Shown: in pieces, positions 9,081-16,526 of the stretch
Position numbering within the stretch: the first letter of the stretch is position 1
Layout: each line of letters begins with the position of its first letter
Virus record (IMG/VR): IMGVR_UViG_3300046482_000239
Location: 1-35,334 of that record
DNA length: 35,334 nt
Strand: one strand, 5' to 3'
Origin: a virus
Program-made: the position numbers and the translations under genes
Notes under the pieces: model-generated
The model's input: the letters and a program-made list of their open reading frames with translations, nothing else
The model's database searches: none
Told to the model about the DNA's origin: nothing

Positions 9081-9775
9081 TTACGAGGCCTGGGCCTTTC
9101 GCATCGTCCGGTCATCCTTCGTGCGCAACTGGCGCCCCAGGCGCTGTGCGATGATCTCGAGGGCGGCGCGCTGCTCCGCCAGCGATTGCGGGCGTTCGCG
9201 GCGCCCACCGGCCAGCAGCCCCGGCAGATCGGGCACGCGGCCCTTGCTCCACGTGGCGGCGCCGAGGCTCACGATCAGCCACGCCAGGGTCACATCCCGA
9301 TCGCGCTGATCCTGCCGCGCCAGCGACAGCGCCTCGACCTCATCGAACAACTCGCGCGGCGTCGACTGCCAGAAGGTCTCGCGACTGAGCCCTAGACGGC
9401 GACTCTCAACGAAGAGCCGTCGCCAGTCCCAGCCGCCGGCGTCATCGGAGGGTCCGCGGCGGCGCCGCCTTCCTCCGGGGCATTCAATTCGAGCACGCGC
9501 GCGATGCCCAGCGTCACGCTGGCCAGGCCGACGTCATCCATCCAGGCGCCCACGGCGTCCATGGTCGTGAACTCCGCCGCATGGTACGGCTGCAGCAGGG
9601 CCCAGACGACCTCGCGGATCTTGAGGATACTGAGCTGGTCCACCCCTTCCAACACCGTCTTGAGCGTATGGCCCGTGCGGGCTTCGAGCGCACACGCCGC
9701 ATTGATCGTCAAGCGAAACATCTTGCAGTGCCCATCGGTGCCGACGTCCACTTCGCCGCGGTGCGGATTCGCCAT
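9081..9775 (-). CDS. tail assembly chaperone, long (GT-like) frameshift fusion product
   Basis: The -1 frame is open across the end of the short chaperone gene and continues to a TAA that abuts the tape measure ATG. Read in that frame, the sequence gives WDWRRLFVESRRLGLS, then FWQSTPREL and an 80-residue helical tail. The WDWRR...LGLS..FW..TPREL pattern is the conserved small second chaperone domain seen next to such genes (family knowledge). No ATG or GTG start precedes WDW in this frame; the first possible start is a TTG after the conserved part. A programmed -1 frameshift, as in lambda G/GT, explains this. The slip site is not certain; GAC-CCT-CCG is one candidate. The join inside the span is therefore inferred. 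Confidence 0.75.
9392..9775 (-). CDS. tail assembly chaperone, short (G-like) product
   Basis: 127 residues. The start MANPHRGEVDV follows an AGGAG overlapping the stop of the tail tube gene. The sequence (FRLTINAACALEARTGHTLK, then IREVVWALLQPYHA and AVGAWMDDVG) resembles the gene-transfer-agent gp10-type tail assembly chaperone domain (from memory). The C-terminal 30 residues are Ala/Pro/Gly-rich and low complexity, as expected for a linker at a frameshift site. It sits between the tail tube and tape measure genes. It binds the tape measure during tail assembly in related phages. Ribosomes probably slip -1 near its end to make the longer product. Confidence 0.85.
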   Translation of the reverse strand: MANPHRGEVDVGTDGHCKMFRLTINAACALEARTGHTLKTVLEGVDQLSILKIREVVWALLQPYHAAEFTTMDAVGAWMDDVGLASVTLGIARVLELNAPEEGGAAADPPMTPAAGTGDGSSLRVAV

Positions 9776-9784
9776 GCCCGACTC

Positions 9785-10480
9785 CTACGGCGCGTCGCCC
9801 GCGGTCCACGCGGAGGCATTCCAGTAGGCGTGCGAGCCATCGCCGAGCACGACATGCTGGCCGGTCGTCCAGGCCGTCGCCGGACTCGCCGTGAGGCCCG
9901 TCATCGCCGCCAGATTCGCCGGGGCCGTGGCCCCCGCCGGGGTGAAATGGCCCGGCGTGCCCGCGATGGTCGTCGCGCCCGTGGCCGCCACGCTGCCCGG
10001 CAGATCGGCGCTGTAGCTTTCCGTCGGCATAATCGCCGCCGTGAAATTCAGCAGGCCGGTCGTGCCCATGGCGCCGATTTGGAAGCGCGACACGTAGCCG
10101 CGCACCGGCAGCGTCGTGCCGCCGGCGTCCGGCAGCTGGATCGCAAAGTTGCGGATCGCGCGGTTCCGCTGCAGATAAATCAAGCCGCCCGGCGGGCCCG
10201 GTGAGTTGTTCTGCGACTCGTGATCGAGGCGCAGGTTGCCCACGAGCTCGAAGGCCCCCGAATCGCGGATGCCCGGCATGTGCTCGTGATGGGCATCAGG
10301 CGAGCGCAGATGCGTCCGCACGACGTCCTCGGTATCGATCGAGCCGGGCGTGATCGTCGTGATTTCCGCGACGGCCACGGTCGCCTCCGTGTCGGCATCG
10401 CCGTCCACGGCCACGAGCAGCTGCGTGCCGTAGCCGATCATCCCTTCGGAGGGATAGTAGGTATCGGTGACATCAGCCAT
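9785..10480 (-). CDS. major tail tube protein
   Basis: 231 residues, preceded by AAGGAG at a good distance. The N-terminal ~165 residues are beta-rich and resemble tail tube proteins (GYGTQLLVAVDGDADTEA, ELVGNLRLDHESQNN). The C-terminal ~50 residues, after an Ala/Thr/Gly-rich linker, read LTASPATAWTTGQHVVLGDG followed by SHAYWNASAWTAGDAP, a small surface-exposed module that recurs on tails of actinophage-type siphoviruses (from memory). It sits between the tail completion genes and the chaperones, the usual place. Likely the most expressed tail protein. Confidence 0.85.
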   Translation of the reverse strand: MADVTDTYYPSEGMIGYGTQLLVAVDGDADTEATVAVAEITTITPGSIDTEDVVRTHLRSPDAHHEHMPGIRDSGAFELVGNLRLDHESQNNSPGPPGGLIYLQRNRAIRNFAIQLPDAGGTTLPVRGYVSRFQIGAMGTTGLLNFTAAIMPTESYSADLPGSVAATGATTIAGTPGHFTPAGATAPANLAAMTGLTASPATAWTTGQHVVLGDGSHAYWNASAWTAGDAP

Positions 10481-10498
10481 GAACGGTGCTCCTTGTCG

Positions 10499-10939
10499 TT
10501 ACGCTTGGAACCATACCTGATAGTCCCGGCGGATCCGGATCTGCTGCAGCGCATCGGGCGTGATCTCGGCCACGCCGTCGAGGATCGAAAAGATGCCGAG
10601 GATCTCGAGCGGCGCGATCGCGCCTTTCCACCCGAGCAGCCCGGTCGCATCGTCGCCGCGCCCGTCGCCGTGGATGGCATCGGTCAGCTCCCGCACCGTG
10701 GCGTAGCCGTTGCCGCCGGTCGTGAGGTTGGCAATGGCATCGACCTGCACGCGGGCCCAGCCGACGCCGCCTGCGCCGCGATCGTGGAGCCCTTCGTCGA
10801 TCTGGCTGATCTGCTGGACGCGTACGCACGGCATGACCGGCGACTGCGGGATCAGCACGAGCCAGATGCGCGTGCCCACGATCGCCGTCACCGCCGGCAC
10901 CGTGAGCAACCGGGCCACGACCGCTTCCTCGGGACTCAC
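10499..10939 (-). CDS. tail completion / terminator protein, DUF3168-like
   Basis: 146 residues. The chosen GTG start (reads MSPEEAVVARLLT) overlaps the upstream TGA as GTGA. The pattern VVARLLTVPAVTAIVGTRI at residues 5-24 followed by PQSPVMPCVRVQQIS is characteristic of DUF3168/gp17-type proteins that cap the tail tube during assembly. The C-terminal part contains RELTDAIHGD and a DYQVWFQA end, as expected for this alpha/beta fold. Its place between the HK97 gp10-like protein and the tail tube gene supports the call. A longer form from an upstream in-frame start is possible but lacks support. Confidence 0.85.
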   Translation of the reverse strand: MSPEEAVVARLLTVPAVTAIVGTRIWLVLIPQSPVMPCVRVQQISQIDEGLHDRGAGGVGWARVQVDAIANLTTGGNGYATVRELTDAIHGDGRGDDATGLLGWKGAIAPLEILGIFSILDGVAEITPDALQQIRIRRDYQVWFQA

Positions 10940-11361
10940 GGCGCCGGCTCCTTGAGGGCACGCTGGATCGCCGTCCACAGCTCGCGCTCGAGGATGCGCA
11001 GCGCCGGGCCCTGGCCGTGATCGAAGGCCGGCCGCGCGAACGGCCGCGCCGCGAGCTTCACCGTGCCGAACTCGAAGAAATAGCCGTAGAAGAATTCCTG
11101 CAGCGGCCCGATCTCCACACCCGCCGTGTCATCGGTGACCGCCTCGAGCTCGCCCGGACCCAGGAGCTTCGTCCGCATGGAGTCCGCCAGGTGTGGCGCC
11201 TGCGGCCCGCGCGGCGCCAGCACCGCCATGCTCGACCGAATCGGCTCAGCCGCGATCGGCAGCACGCGCCGCAGCGTCGCGAGCTGGACGGCCTCCGGGA
11301 GATCGCGCGTCAGGCTGCGAAGCAATGGCTGGAGCCCGGTGAGCGTGACCGAGAGTTCCAT
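10936..11361 (-). CDS. HK97 gp10-like tail/neck protein
   Basis: 141 residues; the start shares one base with the upstream stop (TGATG). MELSVTLTGLQPLLRSLTRDLP, then APRGPQAPHLADSMRTK and FFEFGTVKLAARPFARPAFD (residues ~90-115) form the usual HK97 gp10 pattern: E/Y-F-G-T near the end followed by RPF.RPA. Proteins of this family act at the head-tail joint or in tail completion. Gene order (closure protein, gp10-like, DUF3168, tail tube) is canonical. Confidence 0.88.
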   Translation of the reverse strand: MELSVTLTGLQPLLRSLTRDLPEAVQLATLRRVLPIAAEPIRSSMAVLAPRGPQAPHLADSMRTKLLGPGELEAVTDDTAGVEIGPLQEFFYGYFFEFGTVKLAARPFARPAFDHGQGPALRILERELWTAIQRALKEPAP

Positions 11362-11726
11362 CAGGACTCCGGGGCGCTCGGCGCGATGGCCGCGTAGGTG
11401 ATGCCCTCGTACCGCCCGATGATCGCGGCATGCGTGATGTCGTAGGTCTTTCCGAGATAGCGCAGGCGATGCGTCGCCGGGACGTCGACCAGCTCCGGAT
11501 CCAATTGCGGCCCGTAGGGCGCGATGAAGCGCACGTCATACCGCGCGCTCATCTGGTCGGCCTGGAAAGCCTCGGCGCCCATCAAATCCACCTTGCGCAT
11601 CCACAGCGTGATGAGCGGCGCCCACGTCTCGACGGGAAAGCCGCCGCCGCCCCCCAGCGTCTTGACTTCGACCGTCACGAGGGCCTCGCGAGTGCCGGCG
11701 GGTTGGACGTGGATCGGTTGCGCCAT
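11361..11726 (-). CDS. head-tail joining / head closure protein
   Basis: 121 residues. The beta-rich sequence includes MRKVDLMGAEAFQADQMSAR, then YDVRFIAPYG, LRYLGKTYDITHAAIIGR and YAAIAPSAPES. The elements F..Q.......V.....Y......D..LRY.G..YDI match the SPP1 gp16 / phage head-tail joining family. It starts five bases after the stop of the connector gene. It seals the portal/connector channel after packaging in related phages. A Gly run (GGGGG) near residue 25 is unusual but not disruptive. Confidence 0.88.
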   Translation of the reverse strand: MAQPIHVQPAGTREALVTVEVKTLGGGGGFPVETWAPLITLWMRKVDLMGAEAFQADQMSARYDVRFIAPYGPQLDPELVDVPATHRLRYLGKTYDITHAAIIGRYEGITYAAIAPSAPES

Positions 11727-11731
11727 TGTCC

Positions 11732-12058
11732 CTACGCCAGACTCGGATCCCGAAACTGCGAGAGCAGCTCGGCGACGCGTGGCGTGAGCGGGCCGTTCTC
11801 GCCCTTCGTCTCGTCGTCGCCGCGGAAGCGCCAGAGGTTCGACAGGATCAGCAGCGTCGCCGCCTGGGCCACTGCAAACAGAAAGTTCGTCGCCGGATCG
11901 GTCTCGTCGGTCCAGCCGGGATCGGGCGTCTTGATGTGCGTGAGCACGAGGGCTTCGGCCTGCGCGAGCTTCAGCCGGACGTCCGCCTCGACCTCGGGAT
12001 TCATTTTGAGGTCATAGAGCTTCAAGTGCATCGCCGCCGTGTCGTAGCTGACGAACAT
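11732..12058 (-). CDS. head-tail connector protein, gp6-like
   Basis: 108 residues from an ATG overlapping the upstream stop by one base (TGATG). The sequence is almost wholly helical: DVRLKLAQAEALVLTHIK, then ATNFLFAVAQAATLLILSNLW and PRVAELLSQFRDPSLA. This three-helix layout with a hydrophobic central helix and a closing L..LRDP-like motif is typical of HK97 gp6 / SPP1 gp15-type connectors, which form a ring beneath the portal. Neighbours (portal upstream, closure protein downstream) fit. Confidence 0.85.
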   Translation of the reverse strand: MFVSYDTAAMHLKLYDLKMNPEVEADVRLKLAQAEALVLTHIKTPDPGWTDETDPATNFLFAVAQAATLLILSNLWRFRGDDETKGENGPLTPRVAELLSQFRDPSLA

Positions 12059-12534
12059 CAGCTGGCGTCCTTCCCGTCCCGTCCGTCCCGTCCGTGAGAC
12101 GCAAAGAGTCGCCACTTGTCGGCATGCGTGCCTGGTCTCGTCGCCGTGATCTCCCGCGCGTACCACACCGAGCGTTGATACTGCACGAGATCGTGTGCGC
12201 CGTAGGTGCGACCTTCGGTGAAGGCGTCCTTGAAAATGGGTACGGGCAGCGTGAAACTGCGTTCCACCTTCCGCTCGCCGTTCGACCAGGTCAGCGTAAA
12301 GGTCCGCTCGCCGTCATAGGCCACGTCGAAGTCCGTGACGCCCAAGCCGTCACGGCCATCGGCCCCGGGCGGCCCCGGCACGGGGGCCCGCGTCTCGAGC
12401 ACGGCGAGCCGCTCGTACACCGGGCCGAACTGCCCGGCGATGCGCTCGCGGACGTCGCCGACGGCACTCGACACGACATCGCGCACGACGCCGGCCAGCG
12501 ACGTCGAGAAGGCCATCGCTTCCGCTTCGGTCAT
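12058..12534 (-). CDS. portal-linked protein with collagen-like repeats and carbohydrate-binding-like domain
   Basis: 158 residues, ATGA-coupled to the portal gene. Residues 1-50 are a helical region (VVRDVVSSAVGDVRERIAG). At about 53-63 comes a collagen-like GPPGADGRDGLG, then a beta region. The segment FTEGRTYGAHDLVQYQRSVW followed by Y...IT...PG.....WRLF resembles the small chitin-binding-like module of many phage structural proteins. The protein ends with another G-x-D triplet run (GRDGRDGKD). Such proteins are usually virion decorations or fibres; here one sits between portal and connector, so a neck or capsid appendage is plausible inference. Confidence 0.7.
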   Translation of the reverse strand: MTEAEAMAFSTSLAGVVRDVVSSAVGDVRERIAGQFGPVYERLAVLETRAPVPGPPGADGRDGLGVTDFDVAYDGERTFTLTWSNGERKVERSFTLPVPIFKDAFTEGRTYGAHDLVQYQRSVWYAREITATRPGTHADKWRLFASHGRDGRDGKDAS

Positions 12535-13952
12535 CGCGCCAGCTCCTGACGCAGGCTGCGTTCGAAGACGGCCACGAGCAGCGGCACGGCGAGATCCTTT
12601 TCCTCGTCGTCGTCCTCCGGTTCGTCGTCCTCGTCGTCCATCTCGGGCGCGATCGGCGGCGTCGCCGCCGTGGGTTTGGCGAAGGGTTTGTCGGCATCAC
12701 GCTCGGCCAGGGCCTCGAGCGAGTAGTACTGCTGTTGCACCATGGGCGACTCGCCTCCCGTCACGGGCCCGAGGCCAAAGTAGCGGCGGCGCGCTTCGTT
12801 GGGACTGATGCAGCCGCTGCCCACGCCATCGGCCGCGGCCTTCGTCGTCGTCGCCGTGTCCATCAGCAGCAGATCGTCGCGATTGAATTCGGTCCCGTAG
12901 CGATTGGCGAAGCCGGGGCCGAGACCGAGACCTTCGTCCAGACAGAGCTCGAGGTTTTCGATGATCGATTGCAGGCACTCTGAGTAGTACTGCTGGTTAA
13001 GTGCCTGGATGTTGTTGTAGGCGGGCGCGGGGGCAATGCCGATCTTGTACGGCGGCACGTGGAAACAACTGCAGACCGTGTCACCCGTCCAGCGCAATTG
13101 CTCGATGAGCTGCGCATCGACGGCAGTGACGGCCATGGCCTCATACTTCAGGCCGTCGCCGAGTACCGCGACCTTGCCCACATTGCTCCCGCTGAAGTTC
13201 GTATCCCAGTAGGCCTTGAGGCGATCGGCCGTCTCCTGGCTGATGAAGCCTGGGGCCGTTAAGACGCCGCCCGGATGCGATCCCTGGCTGAAAAATTGGG
13301 CCGAGTTCTCCTGAATCTTCAGGCCCTGCAGCGCGGCCAATGCACAGGCAAACAGCGGCGAGACCCCGACTAACGGGTGAAAGAGGCACACCATCGTGTC
13401 GTGGATCATGTCGCGGGCCGGCACAGCGATCCGGTCCTCGCGCAGGTTCGACAGATCGTCGCGCTGCAGTTGATAGTAGACGGCGCCATCGGCCGCGACG
13501 AGCGGCATGACCCGCATCGGGTCAAGGACATAGAGCGCGACGACGACGCCACGCTCATCGCGCTGCTTCAGCACGTAGGTATTCCCGTGCACCAGTTTCG
13601 AGGTCACCCACTGCTCGATGAACTTGATTCGCGTCTGATAGCGGTTCGGCTTCCGCAGCACGGGCGAGAACGCCGACGAACTCGTTTCGGTCCAGATGCC
13701 ATCGGCATCCTGCTGCACCAGGCGCAAGCCGAGTTTGCCGATGTCCGTGCTGATGAGGGTGATGCAACTGTAGACGGCGCTGTAGGCGAGGACCGAGTCG
13801 GCCGACAGCGTGATGTTCTGTTGCCAGGCACCAGGGAACGACTCGCGGACCATCGGCCACGTCGGATACCAGCCGCCACTCCGACTGCCGCGCAGCGGCT
13901 GCAGCGGCGGGAGCGCCTTGGTCCGCATGATCGTCCAGCCGAACAGCTGCAT
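12531..13952 (-). CDS. portal protein, HK97 family
   Basis: 473 residues. The ATG overlaps the upstream TAA by one base. The typical SPP1/HK97 portal features are present: SAVYSCITLISTDIGKLGL near residues 58-77, P.LRKPN.YQT...F....V...L..GN.Y near 98-125, PARDMIHDTMV near 178, SPLFACALAALQGLKIQENS near 198-217, and QLRWTGDTVCSCFHVPPYKIG near 280-300. The last 60 residues are an acidic tail (EMDDEDDEPEDDDEEKDL). The portal forms the 12-mer DNA gate. It is encoded downstream of the capsid gene, whereas HK97-type phages usually place it upstream. Confidence 0.95.
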   Translation of the reverse strand: MQLFGWTIMRTKALPPLQPLRGSRSGGWYPTWPMVRESFPGAWQQNITLSADSVLAYSAVYSCITLISTDIGKLGLRLVQQDADGIWTETSSSAFSPVLRKPNRYQTRIKFIEQWVTSKLVHGNTYVLKQRDERGVVVALYVLDPMRVMPLVAADGAVYYQLQRDDLSNLREDRIAVPARDMIHDTMVCLFHPLVGVSPLFACALAALQGLKIQENSAQFFSQGSHPGGVLTAPGFISQETADRLKAYWDTNFSGSNVGKVAVLGDGLKYEAMAVTAVDAQLIEQLRWTGDTVCSCFHVPPYKIGIAPAPAYNNIQALNQQYYSECLQSIIENLELCLDEGLGLGPGFANRYGTEFNRDDLLLMDTATTTKAAADGVGSGCISPNEARRRYFGLGPVTGGESPMVQQQYYSLEALAERDADKPFAKPTAATPPIAPEMDDEDDEPEDDDEEKDLAVPLLVAVFERSLRQELAR

Positions 13953-14194
13953 TACCGTCCTGCGGGTCGTTTCAGCGTCGGGGTCCGATGCTCGGGCGCC
14001 GGTGGATCGACGGTCGGCCTGTCAGGCACACGTGAGGACACGGGGGCGGGCGCGACGATGGGGACATCATCGGCCCGCTTCGCGAATTGGATCGCCTCGA
14101 GCGTCTCGACGTACAGCGGATCCGCGTCGTACGTGTCTCCCGGCGCATACCCGCGGCCATCGTAGGTGTGATGCGTCAGGGCGATCATTTTCAT
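13952..14194 (-). CDS. hypothetical small head-module protein
   Basis: 80 residues from ATG (MKMIALTHHTYDGRGYAPGD), four bases after the capsid stop. The first 45 residues, with a G..Y.PGDTYDAD....V..LEAI.FA pattern, resemble small SH3-like proteins encoded beside capsid genes in many siphoviruses. The last 35 residues are Pro/Arg-rich and probably disordered. It is translationally coupled to the portal gene (TAATG). Function unknown; a minor head component is inference from position. Confidence 0.75.
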   Translation of the reverse strand: MKMIALTHHTYDGRGYAPGDTYDADPLYVETLEAIQFAKRADDVPIVAPAPVSSRVPDRPTVDPPAPEHRTPTLKRPAGR

Positions 14195-14198
14195 GGCA

Positions 14199-16070
14199 TC
14201 ACCCCGCATAGGTCGCCACGGTGTACTGCACGCAGCCCGCGCGGGCCTTCTTCCAGTTGATGTACCGCTCGGCACGCAACCCGACGAGGTTGTTCTGCCA
14301 GAACGATGTCAGGATCGTGGTGGCGATGGTGGGATTGTCCGGCGCCGAGTCCATCTGCACCGAGGCTTCCGTCGAGACATCAATACTGACGCCGCCATCG
14401 TCCGCATAGAGGATCGCGTCCGGCACCAGGGCGATCACGTTGGTGCCGGCGGTCTGCGATGTCACCACCGTGAGGCCCAGAACCGTGCCCCCGCTCACGC
14501 CCATCGTGGGAAACATCAGTTGTCCGAGCGGATTGAGCGCCGAGCTCAGCGCGAGCGCGTTGGCTTCCGACATGATCAGCACGACTTGCGAGACCGGGAG
14601 GCCAGCCGCGACGATCGCATTGAGCAGCGCGATCACGTCCGTCCGCGCATTGGCCGGCGTGGTGCCGGCCGTGGTGATCGGCGTCACGCCATTGGTAATG
14701 GAGCCCGGCGAGACGTTCGCCACGGCCGCCTTCGTCGGATCGACGAACTCGTTATCGAGAAACGCCGCCATCCCTGTGATCATGTCGCGTCGGATCACGT
14801 CCTCCGCGTTCGGCGACGAGAAGCGCGCCAGCTCCTGGGTGATCGCGATAATGCCCGCGGCCTTCGAGAACGTCAGCGTGATGGTCCCGAACTGCAGCTT
14901 GCCCACCGGCTTCGGCGCCCCCTGGCCGACCCACTGGTACGTGCCGCCGCCCGTCTGCGACGGGACCGAGATATTGAACGGCACCTTCCGCAGGCCTGGC
15001 ACCTTGCCCAAGATCGTCGCCGGTCGCAAGAGGTCGAGAAACTCTGCGGCCATCGGCTGGAGTTGCGCCAAGGGACCGGCCCACGTGGCATCGGTCGTCG
15101 TCCCTGGCGCAACGGCGGCTTTCAGCACCAGCTCGACTTCCGGCGTGGAATCCTTCCACTGCTTGGCAAACTCGAGCGCCCGCATCGAATCACCGCGGCC
15201 ATAGGCCACGGCCTGGCAGTAGCGAAGAAACGCGGTGCCCTTCGGCAGGAGCGATTTCACCTGCACGACCGGTATGCCGCCGCGCAGCTCGGCGGCCTTC
15301 GTGATCGTCGTCGCCACGATCGGCGTCGCGGTCGCGGCCTGCGTCAGCTCGAGGGCCTTCAACCGCTCGACATGCTTATCGAGATTGGCGACATCGACGG
15401 CGAGGGCATCGTACTCCTCGGTCTGCTTGCCATCGAGCGTCACGGCCTCTTTCGCCGCGGCGTCCATGAGCTCCGTCATGCGCGTGGCTTTTGTGTTGCG
15501 GGTGGTGGTAAACGCCGTGATTTGTTCCGCGGTCGTCATGGGACGGCCTTTCGCGAACAGGCCCGAGATGCCGGGCGGGTACAGGCCGGACGCGGCCAGG
15601 TCAAGCGACTTGATCGTGTGAATCGTCGCGGAGGCATTCGCCGGAATCGTCACCAGCGACAGTTCGAGCACTTCCGTTTTCAGGAAGCGGAAGCCGCCTG
15701 TCACTTGGTCGAAACTCTCTTCGAGCGCGCGAAAGCCAATCGACACGCCGGCCACGAGGCCTGACGTGACCGACTGCCAGGCCTCTTCGACGCGATCGCG
15801 CAGCGCGCCGGCTTCAGCAATCGTCGGCAGCTCCGCTTCGAAGTCGAGGCCGTCCTTCGTCGGTTTCGAAAAGCGCACCATCCCAACCGGCTTTTGCGGG
15901 TTGTGATAGAGCAGCAGCGGGACGGGATTCTTGAACTGAATCCCAAGCGGATCGATCACGTCGCCCATGCGATCCGGGTCGGGCGTGGAGGCCACCCCGC
16001 GAATCACGCGGGCCGGTGCCTCAGCGGCTTTGATGTGAAGGAGGCTATACGCCCGATGCTGCGTCGCCAT
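14199..16070 (-). CDS. fused prohead protease and major capsid protein (HK97 type)
   Basis: 623 residues from ATG (MATQHRAYSL); an upstream in-frame GTG would add four residues. Residues ~10-155 form the U35 prohead protease: RVIRGVASTPDPDRMGDVI, a catalytic-type His in LLLYHN (56), Ser in GVSIGF (110) and acidic residues in KTEVLELSLVTIPA. Residues ~178-260 are a helical delta/scaffold region, and the rest is an HK97-fold capsid protein (GLRKVPFNISVPSQTGGGTY, ending SFWQNNLVGLRAERYINW). Fusion of protease and capsid in one chain is known in several siphoviruses; the protease should remove itself and the scaffold during maturation. The cleavage site is not identifiable by eye. Confidence 0.93.
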   Translation of the reverse strand: MATQHRAYSLLHIKAAEAPARVIRGVASTPDPDRMGDVIDPLGIQFKNPVPLLLYHNPQKPVGMVRFSKPTKDGLDFEAELPTIAEAGALRDRVEEAWQSVTSGLVAGVSIGFRALEESFDQVTGGFRFLKTEVLELSLVTIPANASATIHTIKSLDLAASGLYPPGISGLFAKGRPMTTAEQITAFTTTRNTKATRMTELMDAAAKEAVTLDGKQTEEYDALAVDVANLDKHVERLKALELTQAATATPIVATTITKAAELRGGIPVVQVKSLLPKGTAFLRYCQAVAYGRGDSMRALEFAKQWKDSTPEVELVLKAAVAPGTTTDATWAGPLAQLQPMAAEFLDLLRPATILGKVPGLRKVPFNISVPSQTGGGTYQWVGQGAPKPVGKLQFGTITLTFSKAAGIIAITQELARFSSPNAEDVIRRDMITGMAAFLDNEFVDPTKAAVANVSPGSITNGVTPITTAGTTPANARTDVIALLNAIVAAGLPVSQVVLIMSEANALALSSALNPLGQLMFPTMGVSGGTVLGLTVVTSQTAGTNVIALVPDAILYADDGGVSIDVSTEASVQMDSAPDNPTIATTILTSFWQNNLVGLRAERYINWKKARAGCVQYTVATYAG

Positions 16071-16099
16071 CGCTGGCGCCACAGCGTACGGGCGGGGTC

Positions 16100-16300
16100 T
16101 TATTTTGTACGACTAAAGAGGCGCCGGTCCTGATAATCCGATACGTATTCGTTCAGGGCTTCGCGCAGCACACCGGATACATTCGTCCGGTTATCCTGGG
16201 CCACGCGTCGGAGTTCCAAGCGTTGCGCGGGTGTGACACGCAACTGAATACGTGCCGAGACCGGTTCGCTTTCGAGCGTCGGACGGCCGCGGCGCATCAT
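16100..16300 (-). CDS. ribbon-helix-helix (CopG/Arc-like) DNA-binding protein
   Basis: 66 residues starting MMRRGRPTLESEP, with GGAG five bases upstream. SARIQLRVTPAQRLELRRVA followed by NVSGVLREALNEYV is a classic ribbon-helix-helix layout: a short beta strand with alternating polar residues (RIQLRV), then two helices. Such 60-70 residue proteins act as dimeric repressors or antitoxins. A perfect 10-bp palindrome lies just upstream of the start and could be its operator. No toxin partner is adjacent. A truncated relative is found directly after terL, showing that this gene's 5' end has been duplicated. It ends 30 bases before the capsid gene start. Confidence 0.85.
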   Translation of the reverse strand: MMRRGRPTLESEPVSARIQLRVTPAQRLELRRVAQDNRTNVSGVLREALNEYVSDYQDRRLFSRTK

Positions 16301-16337
16301 GGTGCTCCGAATACTAGTATCTGATACGCCGGCGCTG
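16274..16337. repeat. imperfect direct repeat, left copy (terL 3' end / RHH 5' end)
   Basis: On the minus strand this segment reads SAPAYQILVFGAP then stop, overlapping MMRRGRPTLE of the ribbon-helix-helix gene. The same arrangement occurs at 19127-19190, where APAYQMLVFGA is the true C-terminus of the terminase. Roughly 80 percent of bases match by eye. The two copies bracket the accessory cassette. Confidence 0.85.
16311..16320. promoter_or_regulatory. candidate operator palindrome ATACTAGTAT
   Basis: A perfect 10-bp palindrome lies 10 bases upstream of the ribbon-helix-helix start. TAGTAT within it could be the -10 of that gene, so repressor binding would block its own promoter. The duplicated copy near 19167 reads ATACTAGCAT, losing the symmetry. 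Autoregulation is inference. Confidence 0.4.
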
Positions 16338-16364
16338 ATTTCGTGCCGGACTGTGCAAGCTTTG

Positions 16365-16393
16365 TCTTGCACACCCAACCGGACGATGGGATG
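16365..16393 (+). promoter_or_regulatory. possible promoter of the plus-strand cassette operon
   Basis: TTGCAC, a 17-base spacer and GATGAT lie about 135 bases upstream of the first plus-strand gene. Agreement with sigma-70 boxes is moderate. The gene-free stretch between the ribbon-helix-helix start and the first plus gene (about 225 bases) must hold divergent promoters; this is the best candidate I see. Confidence 0.3.
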
Positions 16394-16496
16394 ATAGTTG
16401 GAGCCGTGCCGAGTTGGACCCTCGCCACGGCTCCTGACCGCGTCAACCGTCTATGCCCGGTGGACGAGGCTACTGTCAAGTGTAGCCCCCCCGACC

Positions 16497-16521
16497 GGGC
16501 CTTTTTGAAAGCAGAAGGCCC
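16497..16521 (+). promoter_or_regulatory. hairpin covering the ribosome binding region of the first cassette gene
   Basis: GGGCCTT and AAGGCCC form a 7-bp stem with an 11-base loop, ending 5 bases before the ATG. The AAGG that would serve as Shine-Dalgarno is in the 3' arm, so folding could limit translation. It could instead be an attenuator, but there is no T-run after the stem. Confidence 0.4.
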
Positions 16522-16526
16522 ATCTC

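Noticed and set aside
14193-15764. Long open frame opposite the capsid gene
   Set aside because: Arg/His-rich composition and exact antiparallel position to a well-recognised protein show it is a shadow of GC-rich coding DNA.
16100-16300. Toxin-antitoxin pair with the RHH protein as antitoxin
   Set aside because: No toxin gene is adjacent; the next gene is the capsid protein.
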